Shown here piece after piece: positions 14,925-22,823 of a DNA stretch of 49,424 bases (positions within the stretch are counted from its first letter, which is position 1; each line of letters begins with the position of its first letter). The translations under genes and the position numbers were made by a program. Source of the DNA: a virus. A model generated the notes under the pieces. The model saw nothing but the letters and a program-made list of their open reading frames with translations. It searched no databases and was not told the DNA's origin. The stretch covers positions 1 through 49,424 of the IMG/VR virus record IMGVR_UViG_3300036781_000805; one strand, 5' to 3'.

Positions 14925-15766
14925 AGGGCCAGCGGATCAGCTACTCCGATGCCGAGATGGCCTGGTTGGAAGCCAACCGTATGATGGTCATCAGCGACTA
15001 TCATCAGGAATTCCGCGCTCGCTTCAATCGGCCCGAGATCTCGGCGCTCAACTTGCACGGTCTGCGCAAGCGCAAGGGTTGGAAGACGGGCAGGGAAGGG
15101 GACCGTTACAAGGGGCGGCATCGGAGCTTCGGCCTCGATGAAATGGCGTGGCTGGAGACGAACGCCAAGCTGCCCATTGCCGAGTACCATGGCAAGTTCA
15201 TTGCCCGCTTCCCTCGTGAGGACGTGCGGCCTCAGAACCTTCATGCGCTCCGCAAGCGAATGGGATGGAAGACTGGGCGTACCGGCCAGTTCGAAAAGGG
15301 GGCGGTGTCGCACAACAAGGGCCAGCGCTGTGCGCCAGGCACTGGCGGTCGCCACCCGAACGCGCAGCGCACTCAGTTTAGGGCAGGGGCCCTCCCACAC
15401 AACACCAAGGGCGCCGGGCACGAGCGGATCGACACTAAGGACGGCTATGTCGTCCTCATCGTAGCCGAGACGAACCCATGGACGGGCGCCGCAACCAGGC
15501 CAGTGCACAAGCACCGCTGGCTGTGGGAACAACAGCACGGACCGATCCCCGAAGGCATGGCCCTAAAGTGCCTCGACGGCAACAAGCTCAACACCGATCC
15601 GTCCAATTGGGAGTTAATCCCTCGGGGACTGCTGCCCAGGCTGAACGGCGGTCGAAACAAGAGGCGTCCTGCTTACGATTCCGCGCCCGCTGAGCTTAAG
15701 CCGACGATCATGGCCGTCGCCAAGATCGAACACCGCCTTCGCGAGCGGTCTAAGGCGCCAGCATGA
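14921..15766 (+). CDS. HNH endonuclease with two N-terminal DNA-binding repeats
   Basis: 281 aa. Two tandem copies of a roughly 50-residue unit open the protein: SYSDAEMAWLEANRMMVISD to LRKRKGWKTGR, and SFGLDEMAWLETNAKLPIAE to LRKRMGWKTGR. A basic linker with NTKG/KG motifs follows, then the HNH fold: VHKHRWLWEQQHGPIPEGMA, LKCLDGNKLNTDPSNWELIP. The layout is that of phage HNH/homing nucleases whose N-terminal repeats read DNA. Coupled to the upstream gene by ATGA. Confidence 0.85.
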   Translation: MKGQRISYSDAEMAWLEANRMMVISDYHQEFRARFNRPEISALNLHGLRKRKGWKTGREGDRYKGRHRSFGLDEMAWLETNAKLPIAEYHGKFIARFPREDVRPQNLHALRKRMGWKTGRTGQFEKGAVSHNKGQRCAPGTGGRHPNAQRTQFRAGALPHNTKGAGHERIDTKDGYVVLIVAETNPWTGAATRPVHKHRWLWEQQHGPIPEGMALKCLDGNKLNTDPSNWELIPRGLLPRLNGGRNKRRPAYDSAPAELKPTIMAVAKIEHRLRERSKAPA

Positions 15767-15999
15767 GCTACCGCGACCGCACCATCATAGAGGCCAGCGA
15801 CAAAACCTACTGGCCTGCCAAGCCCGGCAAGGTGACCAAGCTCAACCCGGTCATCGTCCGCGCCATGCACATGTCGCGCCCTGCGCAGAAGCAGGCCAGA
15901 GCCCTGATCGAGCGAACGGCAGAGCTGACCTACGCTGCCGCCACCATGCCTATCACAGACAAGCAGATCGCCGCTCGGGCGGGGAGGGCGGGACAATGA
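15763..15999 (+). CDS. Small early protein, 78 aa
   Basis: Unknown function; SYRDRTIIEASDKTYWPAK, LNPVIVRAMHMSRPAQKQAR, basic overall. Coupled by ATGA to both neighbours. Confidence 0.55.
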   Translation: MSYRDRTIIEASDKTYWPAKPGKVTKLNPVIVRAMHMSRPAQKQARALIERTAELTYAAATMPITDKQIAARAGRAGQ

Positions 16000-16253
16000 C
16001 CACGATCACCGAAATGCCGAAGCGCGTTCAGCAAGCCTATGAGCGCCTGTCCTCGTCGGAACGGCTCATCCGAACCTCGTCGGACAGCGAGGAAGCTGTC
16101 GCAAGAGGGGGGGGCTTTCTCTACTCCGTGGATCCGGGCGGCAAGAAGTTTCCGACTGGAAGCGGCAAGGCGCTTGTCGAGGCAGGTATAGTCGAGCCCG
16201 CAGGCGACGGCTTGCTCGCCGAAGTGTCGCAGACCTATCGGAGGATGGCGTAA
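15996..16253 (+). CDS. Small early protein, 85 aa
   Basis: Unknown function; PKRVQQAYERLSSSERLIRT, a glycine-rich turn GGGFLYSVDPGGKK and a C-terminal winged-helix-like LVEAGIVEPAGDGL segment. The last feature hints at a small DNA-binding domain. Overlaps both neighbours. Confidence 0.55.
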   Translation: MTTITEMPKRVQQAYERLSSSERLIRTSSDSEEAVARGGGFLYSVDPGGKKFPTGSGKALVEAGIVEPAGDGLLAEVSQTYRRMA

Positions 16254-16468
16254 TGCCGACCGTTCTCCGCCGATCCGGCCCCGATATTCCGCAGCGAGAC
16301 GGCACCGTCAAGACGCCTCGGGCGATGATCCATTTCTGCGAGGAATGCGGCTATGAGGGCGCGAGCTTCGGCATCCATGTCGGTGGCGTGCTGCGCAGCT
16401 ATTGCGGCTGGCGGCCTGGATCACCGGTGTGCATCGGCAAGGGCAAGCGCGTTGAGGTGGCAGCATGA
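16253..16468 (+). CDS. Small zinc-finger protein, copy A
   Basis: 71 aa with FCEECGYEGASFGIH and YCGWRPGSPVCIGKG, four cysteines in CxxC and C...C pairs likely to bind zinc. It is a paralogue of the 65-aa protein at 18358-18555: both start MPT(V/I)(L/M)RRSGPDI and share TPRAMIH and CEECGYEGA. Function unknown. Coupled by ATG overlap to the upstream gene and by ATGA to the methyltransferase gene. Confidence 0.7.
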   Translation: MPTVLRRSGPDIPQRDGTVKTPRAMIHFCEECGYEGASFGIHVGGVLRSYCGWRPGSPVCIGKGKRVEVAA

Positions 16469-17037
16469 CCGTCACCGCGTCGAACTACGCTCGCATCGAA
16501 AACGACCTCTATCAAACCGAGCCCTGGGCGACGGAAGCGCTGCTGCGCAACTTCCCCGTCGCTGGGCTCACGGTGTGGGAGCCGGCTGCCGGCAATCACC
16601 TCATGGCCGATGTGCTGCGCGATGCCGGCGCCCAGGTCAGGACAAGCGATATTGCGACCTACGACCGGGCGCACGATGCGATGTTCGATTTCCTCGTGCT
16701 GCGTCCGCACACCGAGCCGTCGATCGACGCGATCATCACCAACCCGCCCTACGGTAAAGGCAACCGCGAGGCCGTGAAGTTCGCCGAACTGGCACTTGAT
16801 CGCTGTGATGGACTCGTCGCGCTTCTGCTGACGGCCAAGTTCGACTTCGGCAGCACACGGCGGCACCTGTTTCGCGACAACCCGCGCTTCTGCGCCAAGA
16901 TCGCGCTCGTTGATCGGCTGAGCTGGACGCTCGATGGCGAGACCGGCACCGAGGATCACGCCTGGTACGTCTGGTCAGATCCGGCGAAGCGGTTTTCTCC
17001 CCGGCCCGTGATGCTGTGGGAAGGGAAGGCCGCCTGA
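16465..17037 (+). CDS. SAM-dependent DNA adenine methyltransferase
   Basis: 190 aa. Motif I-like TVWEPAAGNHLMADVLRDAG binds S-adenosylmethionine, and motif IV is AIITNPPYGKGN, the NPPY signature of N6-adenine methyltransferases. A short C-terminal region (DHAWYVWSD) matches small phage methyltransferases lacking a large recognition domain. No partner restriction gene is adjacent, so it is probably an orphan protecting phage DNA or regulating it. Coupled to both neighbours. Confidence 0.85.
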   Translation: MTVTASNYARIENDLYQTEPWATEALLRNFPVAGLTVWEPAAGNHLMADVLRDAGAQVRTSDIATYDRAHDAMFDFLVLRPHTEPSIDAIITNPPYGKGNREAVKFAELALDRCDGLVALLLTAKFDFGSTRRHLFRDNPRFCAKIALVDRLSWTLDGETGTEDHAWYVWSDPAKRFSPRPVMLWEGKAA

Positions 17038-17405
17038 TGCCCACATCCAACCCCACCACAGCGAGAGAGATGGTTGAGCGAGCGCGAGCTATGCGTTCCG
17101 CTGGCGCGACCTGGCGCGCCGCCGCTGAGGCGTCCGGCCTGACCTATTTCAAATTCCGCGTGGCAATCGATCCAGAGTACGGCCAGCTGCGCCGCGCCAG
17201 CATCAATGCGCGGCGCCGTCGTCTCGGGAACAAGTCGTCCATACCCTCGACCGCTCATCGAACGGATCGCACGGTCAGTCCCGATGAGGCCATCGTCGCA
17301 TTGGCTTCCGTGCCGGCCGATGATCGGTCGCTGACCGGTAGGTTGCTCGGTGATCCGTTGCCGGGGCGGTCCGCACTGGATCGCAAGGGAGGCGCGCCGT
17401 GTTGA
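17037..17405 (+). CDS. Small basic HTH-like protein, 122 aa
   Basis: Start at 17037 overlaps the methyltransferase stop (TGATG). EMVERARAMRSAGATWRAAA followed by EASGLTYFKFRVAIDPEYGQ resembles a simple resolvase-type helix-turn-helix; the basic INARRRRLG follows and the C-terminal half looks disordered. Likely DNA-binding, target unknown. Confidence 0.55.
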   Translation: MPTSNPTTAREMVERARAMRSAGATWRAAAEASGLTYFKFRVAIDPEYGQLRRASINARRRRLGNKSSIPSTAHRTDRTVSPDEAIVALASVPADDRSLTGRLLGDPLPGRSALDRKGGAPC

Positions 17406-17764
17406 CCGACCCGATCCTTATCGAACAGAACCGCCAACTCCGCGCTGAGCGCGACGAGCTGCGTGAGGAGGTGCGCCAGCTCCGCAAGCAACTATTCGCG
17501 GACGATCCGTTGCCAGCCTGCCTCCCCCATCTGACGCCGAATGAAGAGTCCGCGCTGCGCGTGCTGCTACGCCGCCGCGGGCTGGTCACCAAGGAAGCGA
17601 TTTACAACGCGCTCTACGGTCATCGCGACGGCCCGGATGAGAAGCTGGTCGACGTGTGGGTGCACAAGCTTCGCCGGAAGCTTGAGGGCACCGGATACGA
17701 GATCATCACCAGTTGGGGGCGAGGCTACGAGCTGGTGCGGCCGCCGGAGCCTTTGGCGGCATGA
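17399..17764 (+). CDS. Winged-helix (OmpR/PhoB-type) DNA-binding protein
   Basis: 121 aa with GTG start at 17399. An N-terminal coiled coil (IEQNRQLRAERDELREEVRQ) is followed by a response-regulator-type winged helix: LTPNEESALRVLLRRRGLVT, DEKLVDVWVHKLRRKLEGTG, ITSWGRGYEL. There is no receiver domain, so it is a stand-alone DNA-binder. It may regulate the replication block. Confidence 0.8.
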   Translation: MLTDPILIEQNRQLRAERDELREEVRQLRKQLFADDPLPACLPHLTPNEESALRVLLRRRGLVTKEAIYNALYGHRDGPDEKLVDVWVHKLRRKLEGTGYEIITSWGRGYELVRPPEPLAA

Positions 17765-18357
17765 GCGAACGTCCCTTCATGCAGCTCTACACGTCCGACT
17801 TCCTCGGTGACACGCAAGACCTGTCCGCGGAATACGTCGGCTCATACCTCCTGCTTTTGATGACCATGTGGAACGCTGGTGGACAGCTGGCCTTCGACGA
17901 AGTGAAGCTGGCCCGCGTCGCGCGCCTGACTGTCGAGGAGTGGCGCTTGGCGTGGACCGATCTCGAGCGGTTTTTCGATGTCGTCGACGGCAAACTTACC
18001 CACGGCCGGGTGGCCGAAGAGCTTGCGAAGTTTGCTAGGAAGAGCGCCGCCAGAAAAGAGGCTGGGAGCCGAGGCGGGAAAGCCAAGTCATTGAAAGATA
18101 AGAATGCCGGTCTAGCAATTGCTATGGCAAGCGGCATGGCATCTTCCAGAAACCAGAATAAGAAGCGCGCGAGCGCGACGGGCCCGACTGATGGCGCGGT
18201 GAAACTTGATCGGTATCGCGACGAGGCGATGTTCAAGGCTTGCGAGAAGCTGACCGCGCCGGTCCCCTCGTTCATGCAATTTCAGCTGTTCGACCCCGCG
18301 GTTGTAGCTCGCGCAACCGCCGAGCTCGAGCAAGCCAGGGCAGGAGTGATGCACTAG
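17761..18357 (+). CDS. DUF1376 phage replication protein
   Basis: 198 aa. The N-terminal 100 residues (PFMQLYTSDFLGDTQDLSAE, YLLLLMTMWNAGGQLAFDEV, KLARVARLTVEEW) match DUF1376, a domain found in phage replication initiators. A lysine-rich linker follows (RKEAGSRGGKAKSLKDK). The C-terminal part is short; no helicase-loader gene follows, so this phage may rely on the host helicase. Start at 17761 overlaps the winged-helix gene's stop. Confidence 0.8.
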   Translation: MSERPFMQLYTSDFLGDTQDLSAEYVGSYLLLLMTMWNAGGQLAFDEVKLARVARLTVEEWRLAWTDLERFFDVVDGKLTHGRVAEELAKFARKSAARKEAGSRGGKAKSLKDKNAGLAIAMASGMASSRNQNKKRASATGPTDGAVKLDRYRDEAMFKACEKLTAPVPSFMQFQLFDPAVVARATAELEQARAGVMH

Positions 18358-18555
18358 ATGCCGACGATCATGCGCAGGTCAGGACCGGATATCGTTCGCG
18401 ATGGCGTCACCGTCACGCCTCGGGCGATGATCCACGTCTGCGAGGAATGCGGCTATGAGGGCGCCGCGTTCGGCGTGCATCAGGGCGACCGGCTGTTCTC
18501 GTTCTGCGGCTGGCGCGACGGCAATCCGGTTTGCGTCGGCAAGGGGCGCGCGTGA
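18358..18555 (+). CDS. Small zinc-finger protein, copy B
   Basis: 65 aa, directly abutting the replication gene. VCEECGYEGAAFGVH and FCGWRDGNPVCVGKG carry the same four cysteines as copy A at 16253-16468. DNA identity is also high in places: both genes share CTCGGGCGATGATCCA and GAGGAATGCGGCTATGAGGG. This is an internal gene duplication. Confidence 0.7.
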   Translation: MPTIMRRSGPDIVRDGVTVTPRAMIHVCEECGYEGAAFGVHQGDRLFSFCGWRDGNPVCVGKGRA

Positions 18556-18788
18556 TGGCTCACGAGGGCTCAGTCCACAACAGCGAGCGCCGGGCAATCG
18601 AGGCGGCAGAGGCTCGCGGCGAAGAGCGCGGCTACGCGGCTGGCTGGTCGGATCGTGGGGAAGCGGACATCGATTTCATGGTGCGCTCGGGCGAACTGTC
18701 GGCAGCATCGAAACTGCGCAACGCCAGGGTTGTCGATCGAGACGAAGGCAATGTGGTGGATCTGACGAAGGGAGCGGAACGTGGGTGA
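18555..18788 (+). CDS. Small early protein, 77 aa
   Basis: Unknown function; a charged helix (RRAIEAAEARGEERGYAAGW, then SDRGEADIDFMVRSGELSAA). ATG at 18555 overlaps the previous stop (TGATG). Confidence 0.55.
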   Translation: MAHEGSVHNSERRAIEAAEARGEERGYAAGWSDRGEADIDFMVRSGELSAASKLRNARVVDRDEGNVVDLTKGAERG

Positions 18789-19269
18789 AGCAACGAAAAT
18801 TGAGTGGACGGATTCCATCAACCCGCAAGCGACCGGGCGGACGCTCGGCGCCTACAAGAGCGCGGCCGCTAAGTGTGGTGTGTCCGTCGATCGCTGGATC
18901 GAGCGCCGCGCGTCCGGCCACCGACACTGCTTCCGCTGTCGGCAGTGGAAGACCGAAGTGGAATTCAGTGTCGACAAATCCCGCAACGGCGGCCGTTCCT
19001 CGAGCTGCAAGTCCTGCACGTCGGACGCCAGCACCGTTTCCCGCTACGGCATGACGCTCGAGGAGCTAATTGCCTTTCGGGTGAAACACGAAAATCAGTG
19101 CGACATTTGCCGCAAGGCCGATGGACCACTCTACGTCGACCACAATCATGAAACCGGCGCTCTTCGCGGCCTTCTGTGCCCCGGCTGCAATACGGCAATC
19201 GGGTTGCTGGGTGAGAGCCCAGCGCATTTCGCGGCGGCGCTGTCATATCTGGAGCATCATCGTGGCTGA
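18781..19269 (+). CDS. Endonuclease VII (HNH-type) with a neighbour-derived N-terminus
   Basis: 162 aa, GTG start. The C-terminal domain is recombination endonuclease VII: CFRCRQWKTEVEF, then SSSCKSCTSDAS, CDICRKADGPLYVDHNHETG and LRGLLCPGCNTAIGLLGESP, with zinc cysteine pairs and the DHNHETG active-site motif. The first residues, VGEATKIEWTDSINP, do not belong to this family; they copy the start of the next gene, VAEETKIEWCDSTMNP. This suggests the nuclease gene invaded the 5' end of the DUF5131 gene, as homing endonucleases do. Confidence 0.85.
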   Translation: MGEATKIEWTDSINPQATGRTLGAYKSAAAKCGVSVDRWIERRASGHRHCFRCRQWKTEVEFSVDKSRNGGRSSSCKSCTSDASTVSRYGMTLEELIAFRVKHENQCDICRKADGPLYVDHNHETGALRGLLCPGCNTAIGLLGESPAHFAAALSYLEHHRG

Positions 19270-20191
19270 AGAAACCAAAATCGAGTGGTGCGACAGCACC
19301 ATGAACCCGTGGATCGGCTGCACGAAGATCGCACCGGCCTGCGACCACTGCTACGCGGCGGACATGGCGAAGCGGTATGGATGGGTCGAGTGGGGCAACG
19401 CGCCGCGCAAGCGCACCAGTGACGCGCTTTGGCGCAATCCGATCAAGTGGCAGCGCGAGGCCGCGGCGTTCTTTGCCGACCATGGACGGCGCCGGCGCGT
19501 GTTCTGCGCCTCGCTTGCCGACGTGTTCGACAACCAGGTGCCGCCCGAATGGCGCGCCGACCTGTGGGCCCTCATCCACGCCACGCCAGACCTCGACTGG
19601 CTGCTGCTGACGAAGCGGCCGCAGAACATCGCTGGCATGAAGCCCGAGTTCTGGGACGAAGTGCGGGGCCATGTCTGGCTCGGCACTACCGTCGAGGATC
19701 AGAAGCACGCCGCCGCGAATATCCCCCATTTGCTCGACCACGACTGCGCAGTGAGGTTCATTAGCGCGGAGCCGTTGCTCGGGCCGCTGGCGATCGAGAA
19801 CCACCTACTCGACTACCCGATTGAGGGGCGAGCCGGGCGGCTGAACTGGGTCATCGCTGGTGGCGAGAGCGGGCCGCATGCACGCCCGTCGAACCCGGCG
19901 TGGTTCACCAGCCTGCGCGACCAGTGCGCGGCCGCTGGCGTGCCATTCCTGTTCAAGCAATGGGGCGAATGGGCCCCACACCGGCCAACCGCCGGCGGAG
20001 ACCTCGGCGGCGACATTCGCCGCGGCAAGGTGACGACTGTCCATCCGACCGGCGAGAGCGACGTCGATGTGTTCGAGCGAACCGGCCGCAACACGATTCC
20101 GGGGACTCGGTACGTCGCGCGTCTGGGCAAGAAGCAGGCCGGCCGCGCCCTAGACGGCGTTACCCACGACGGCTTTCCGGCAGCAGCATAA
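19262..20191 (+). CDS. DUF5131 / phage Gp37-Gp68 family protein
   Basis: 309 aa, GTG start at 19262 overlapping the endonuclease stop. Family features: TKIEWCDSTMNPWIGCTKIA, CDHCYAADMAKRY, RRVFCASLADVFDNQVPPEW, DWLLLTKRPQNI, WLGTTVEDQ and INWVI-like NWVIAGGESGPHARP, FLFKQWGEW. The cysteines resemble a radical-SAM-like cluster site (C..C..C spacing) and the fold is predicted to be a TIM barrel. The reaction is not established. Confidence 0.85.
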   Translation: MAEETKIEWCDSTMNPWIGCTKIAPACDHCYAADMAKRYGWVEWGNAPRKRTSDALWRNPIKWQREAAAFFADHGRRRRVFCASLADVFDNQVPPEWRADLWALIHATPDLDWLLLTKRPQNIAGMKPEFWDEVRGHVWLGTTVEDQKHAAANIPHLLDHDCAVRFISAEPLLGPLAIENHLLDYPIEGRAGRLNWVIAGGESGPHARPSNPAWFTSLRDQCAAAGVPFLFKQWGEWAPHRPTAGGDLGGDIRRGKVTTVHPTGESDVDVFERTGRNTIPGTRYVARLGKKQAGRALDGVTHDGFPAAA

Positions 20192-20229
20192 TCCATCCCG
20201 CCCGGCGGCGGCATAGAAGGGGAAATACA

Positions 20230-20784
20230 ATGGCAAAGGCAGGGCGAAAGCGGAAAGCCGGCAAGCGTGAGGCGAATGGCCGATTGGCTCGCGAGCCCGG
20301 CCGCCGCATCAGCGCTGAGCAGGACGCCATGAGCGTGGCGGTGGACTATCGGCAGAACGTGCTCGGCGTGAAGCCCGCGCACGTCATGGACCAGAAGGCC
20401 GGCACGCTGCTGGGCCGGCTATGCCTGCAGGGAGCGATCAGCAACGCGCAGTGGCAGGCCGGCGAGGATTGGCACGACCTGACGAACGCGATGTACGCCG
20501 CGGCGAACGCTCCCCGCGGTTTTGCCAGCTCGCGCCCAAGCACCGGCCAGCAGATCGACGAGGACGAAGAGACCCGCCGATATCGCGCACTCAAGGAGAA
20601 GTTCAACGCCGCGAACACGGCGGTCGAGGACCACGCTCCCGTCGCGGAGCGCATCGAGCGTTTCAAGGCACTACGCGCCATCATCATCGACCAGGTAGAC
20701 CAGCCGTCGATGCACGGCACTCTGCGAACCGCGCTCAACGGTCTTGCTCGACATTTCGGTCATGATCGAGCGAAGGCCGCTTGA
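20230..20784 (+). CDS. Early-region protein of unknown function, 184 aa
   Basis: Starts MAKAGRKRKAGKREANGRLA, a strongly basic, nucleic-acid-binding type N-terminus, then GVKPAHVMDQKAGTLLGRLC and helical segments with EDEETRRYRALKEKFNA. Last gene before a strong terminator, where many phages place a late regulator or Holliday-junction factor, but no such motif is seen here. Confidence 0.6.
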   Translation: MAKAGRKRKAGKREANGRLAREPGRRISAEQDAMSVAVDYRQNVLGVKPAHVMDQKAGTLLGRLCLQGAISNAQWQAGEDWHDLTNAMYAAANAPRGFASSRPSTGQQIDEDEETRRYRALKEKFNAANTAVEDHAPVAERIERFKALRAIIIDQVDQPSMHGTLRTALNGLARHFGHDRAKAA

Positions 20785-20841
20785 CGTTATCGCCAAATCA
20801 GCGGATTGGTCAGAAATACAGAATGACGCTTCTGCATCCAG

Positions 20842-20872
20842 ACCCGCCAGCGAAAGCCCGGCGGGTTTTTCG
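20842..20872 (+). terminator. Rho-independent terminator of the rightward early operon
   Basis: CCCGCC (20843-20848), a 11-base loop and GGCGGG (20860-20865) followed by TTTTTCG. It separates early genes from the packaging operon. The 130 bases up to the small terminase start hold a second small hairpin (20933-20948) and could contain the late promoter and the cos or pac site. Confidence 0.85.
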
Positions 20873-21001
20873 TTTCCACCCACCCCATGCTAGAAGCTGA
20901 GTCCCTATCGGGTCGCTACGGCGTGCAAGCTCTCCCCTTCGATGGGGAATCAATGAGCTGGTTAGGCTTATGAGCGTCCCGGTAGCCAAAATGGGCAGAC
21001 G

Positions 21002-21610
21002 ATGACCGACAAGAGTAAGGCCATCGATTGGGAAGCCATTGAGCGCGAGTACCGCGCCGGGCAGCTCAGCGTCCGGGAAATCGGTCTACAGCATGGCGTA
21101 TCGCACACCGCGATCAACAAGCGCGCCAAAGCCCAGCAGTGGACCCGCGACCTCGCCAGAGCCGTACGCCAGAAGGTTTCCGACACGCTGGTTTCCAGCG
21201 AGGTTTCCAGTGGCAACGCACACGAGGCAGTTGAAACCGCAGCCGCCCGCGGCGTCGAGTTGGTCCGCCAGCATCGCCGCTCGCTGGGTAGAGCCCAGAC
21301 CATCATCGAGAAGCTGCTCGCGGAGCTCGAACGCGGCACCGACAATATCGACGACATCGAAGAGGCGGTCGAGGAAGAGACGGCCGGCGATGCCAACGGC
21401 AAGCGCCGCAGCATGATGCTGAAGGCGGTCAGCCTTCCCCAGCGCGCGCAAACCGCGGCCGCCCTATCGATGACGATCAAGAACATCATCCCGCTCGAAC
21501 GACAGGCCTTCAACCTGGACGAGGGCTGCTCGCCAGAAGGCGGAGACGGCCCGCAGGTGATCGAGATTGTTGCAGCCGAATCCAGCGGTGCGGACGAAAG
21601 CGCAGGTTAG
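21002..21610 (+). CDS. terS: Terminase small subunit
   Basis: 202 aa. N-terminal helix-turn-helix (YRAGQLSVREIGLQHGVSHT, AINKRAKAQQW) that would recognise the packaging site, a central helical oligomerisation region (RSLGRAQTIIEKLLAELERG) and an acidic C-terminus that contacts the large subunit. Position immediately upstream of the large subunit supports the call. Confidence 0.85.
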   Translation: MTDKSKAIDWEAIEREYRAGQLSVREIGLQHGVSHTAINKRAKAQQWTRDLARAVRQKVSDTLVSSEVSSGNAHEAVETAAARGVELVRQHRRSLGRAQTIIEKLLAELERGTDNIDDIEEAVEEETAGDANGKRRSMMLKAVSLPQRAQTAAALSMTIKNIIPLERQAFNLDEGCSPEGGDGPQVIEIVAAESSGADESAG

Positions 21611-22823
21611 GCTCCCGCCAAAGCTGGTTCCGGTGTTCGCTCCGCCCCGGGGCGCGGTCCAGTATCGTGGCCTTCACGGCGGGCGAGGATCGGCCAAGTC
21701 ATTCACCGCGGCCAAGATGGCGGCGATCTGGGGCTATGCCGAACCGCTGCGCATATTGGCGACGCGAGAGTTTCAGGTCTCGATCAAGGAGAGCTTCCAC
21801 GCTGAGTTGAAGGCGGCGATCGCGTCAGAGCCTTGGCTTGAAGACCACTACGACGTCGGTGTCGACTATCTCCGCGGACGTAACGGGACCGAGTTCATCT
21901 TCCGCGGCCTTCGCCATGGCGTGAACACCATCAAGTCACTCGCCAAGATCGATTTGACGATCGTCGAGGAAGCCGAGGACGTGCCGGAAATTAGCTGGCT
22001 GGCGCTTGAAGCGACGGTCTTTCGGCAACCGAAATCCGAACTCTGGCCGATCTGGAACCCGCGCCTCGATGGGTCGCCGGTCGATCTGCGGTTCCGGAAG
22101 AACCCGCCGCCGAACGCGATCATTCGCGAGGTCAACTGGAACGACAACCCGTTCTTCCCGGCTGGTCTCGATATCCTGCGCCGTCGCGAGCAGGAGCGCC
22201 TTGACCCCAACACCTATGCCCACGTCTGGGATGGCGCCTACCTCACCAATTCGGCGGCGCAGGTCTTCGCCGGCAAGTATCGCGTCGCAGAATTTGAACC
22301 CGGCCCCGACTGGGATGGGCCATACCAAGGCGGCGACTTCGGTTTCAGCCAGGACCCGACGGCGGCGATCCGGTGCTATGTCCATTTTGATCGCCTCTAC
22401 ATCAGCCATGAGGCCGGTAAGACCGGGCTCGAGCTGGACGACACCGCAGCGTTTATCACGTCTCGGATCGATCGTTTCGCCGACTATGTGACCCGGTGGG
22501 ACAACGCCCGGCCGGAAAGCATCAGCCACCTTCGGCGGCACGGGCTCACCCGCTCCGATGCGGTCGAGAAGTGGAAAGGCAGTGTCGAGGACGGAGTCGC
22601 GTTCCTGCGGTCCTTCCGCGAGATCGTCATTCATCCCCGCTGCGTCGAGACGATCAAGGAAATGCGGCTCTACAGCTACAAGGTCGACCGCCTCAGCGGC
22701 GATGTGCTGCCCGATATCGTCGACGCCTGGAACCACTACATCGATGCGCTTCGGTATGCGGTGGGACCACTGATAAAGCGCGCGGGGCAGGCGACCGTGT
22801 TCTTGACCTCGAGGAACCGCTGA
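21567..22823 (+). CDS. terL: Terminase large subunit (PBSX family)
   Basis: 418 aa packaging motor and nuclease. Walker A is GLHGGRGSAKSFTA, Walker B is DLTIVEEAEDVPE with the catalytic glutamate. The nuclease domain has the acidic motifs QGGDFGFSQDPTA, YVTRWDNARPE and VDAWNHYIDALRYA. TTG at 21567 is favoured by AGGTGA six bases upstream; a GTG at 21588 is the alternative. It overlaps the small subunit by 44 bases. Confidence 0.95.
   Translation: MLQPNPAVRTKAQVRLPPKLVPVFAPPRGAVQYRGLHGGRGSAKSFTAAKMAAIWGYAEPLRILATREFQVSIKESFHAELKAAIASEPWLEDHYDVGVDYLRGRNGTEFIFRGLRHGVNTIKSLAKIDLTIVEEAEDVPEISWLALEATVFRQPKSELWPIWNPRLDGSPVDLRFRKNPPPNAIIREVNWNDNPFFPAGLDILRRREQERLDPNTYAHVWDGAYLTNSAAQVFAGKYRVAEFEPGPDWDGPYQGGDFGFSQDPTAAIRCYVHFDRLYISHEAGKTGLELDDTAAFITSRIDRFADYVTRWDNARPESISHLRRHGLTRSDAVEKWKGSVEDGVAFLRSFREIVIHPRCVETIKEMRLYSYKVDRLSGDVLPDIVDAWNHYIDALRYAVGPLIKRAGQATVFLTSRNR

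Noticed and set aside
16465-17037. Complete restriction-modification system
   Set aside because: A methyltransferase is present, but no adjacent restriction enzyme; the HNH and endonuclease VII genes belong to different families and are not paired with it.
20842-20872. CRISPR-like or other short repeat array
   Set aside because: Only isolated terminator hairpins are present here; no regular repeat-spacer pattern occurs anywhere in the window.
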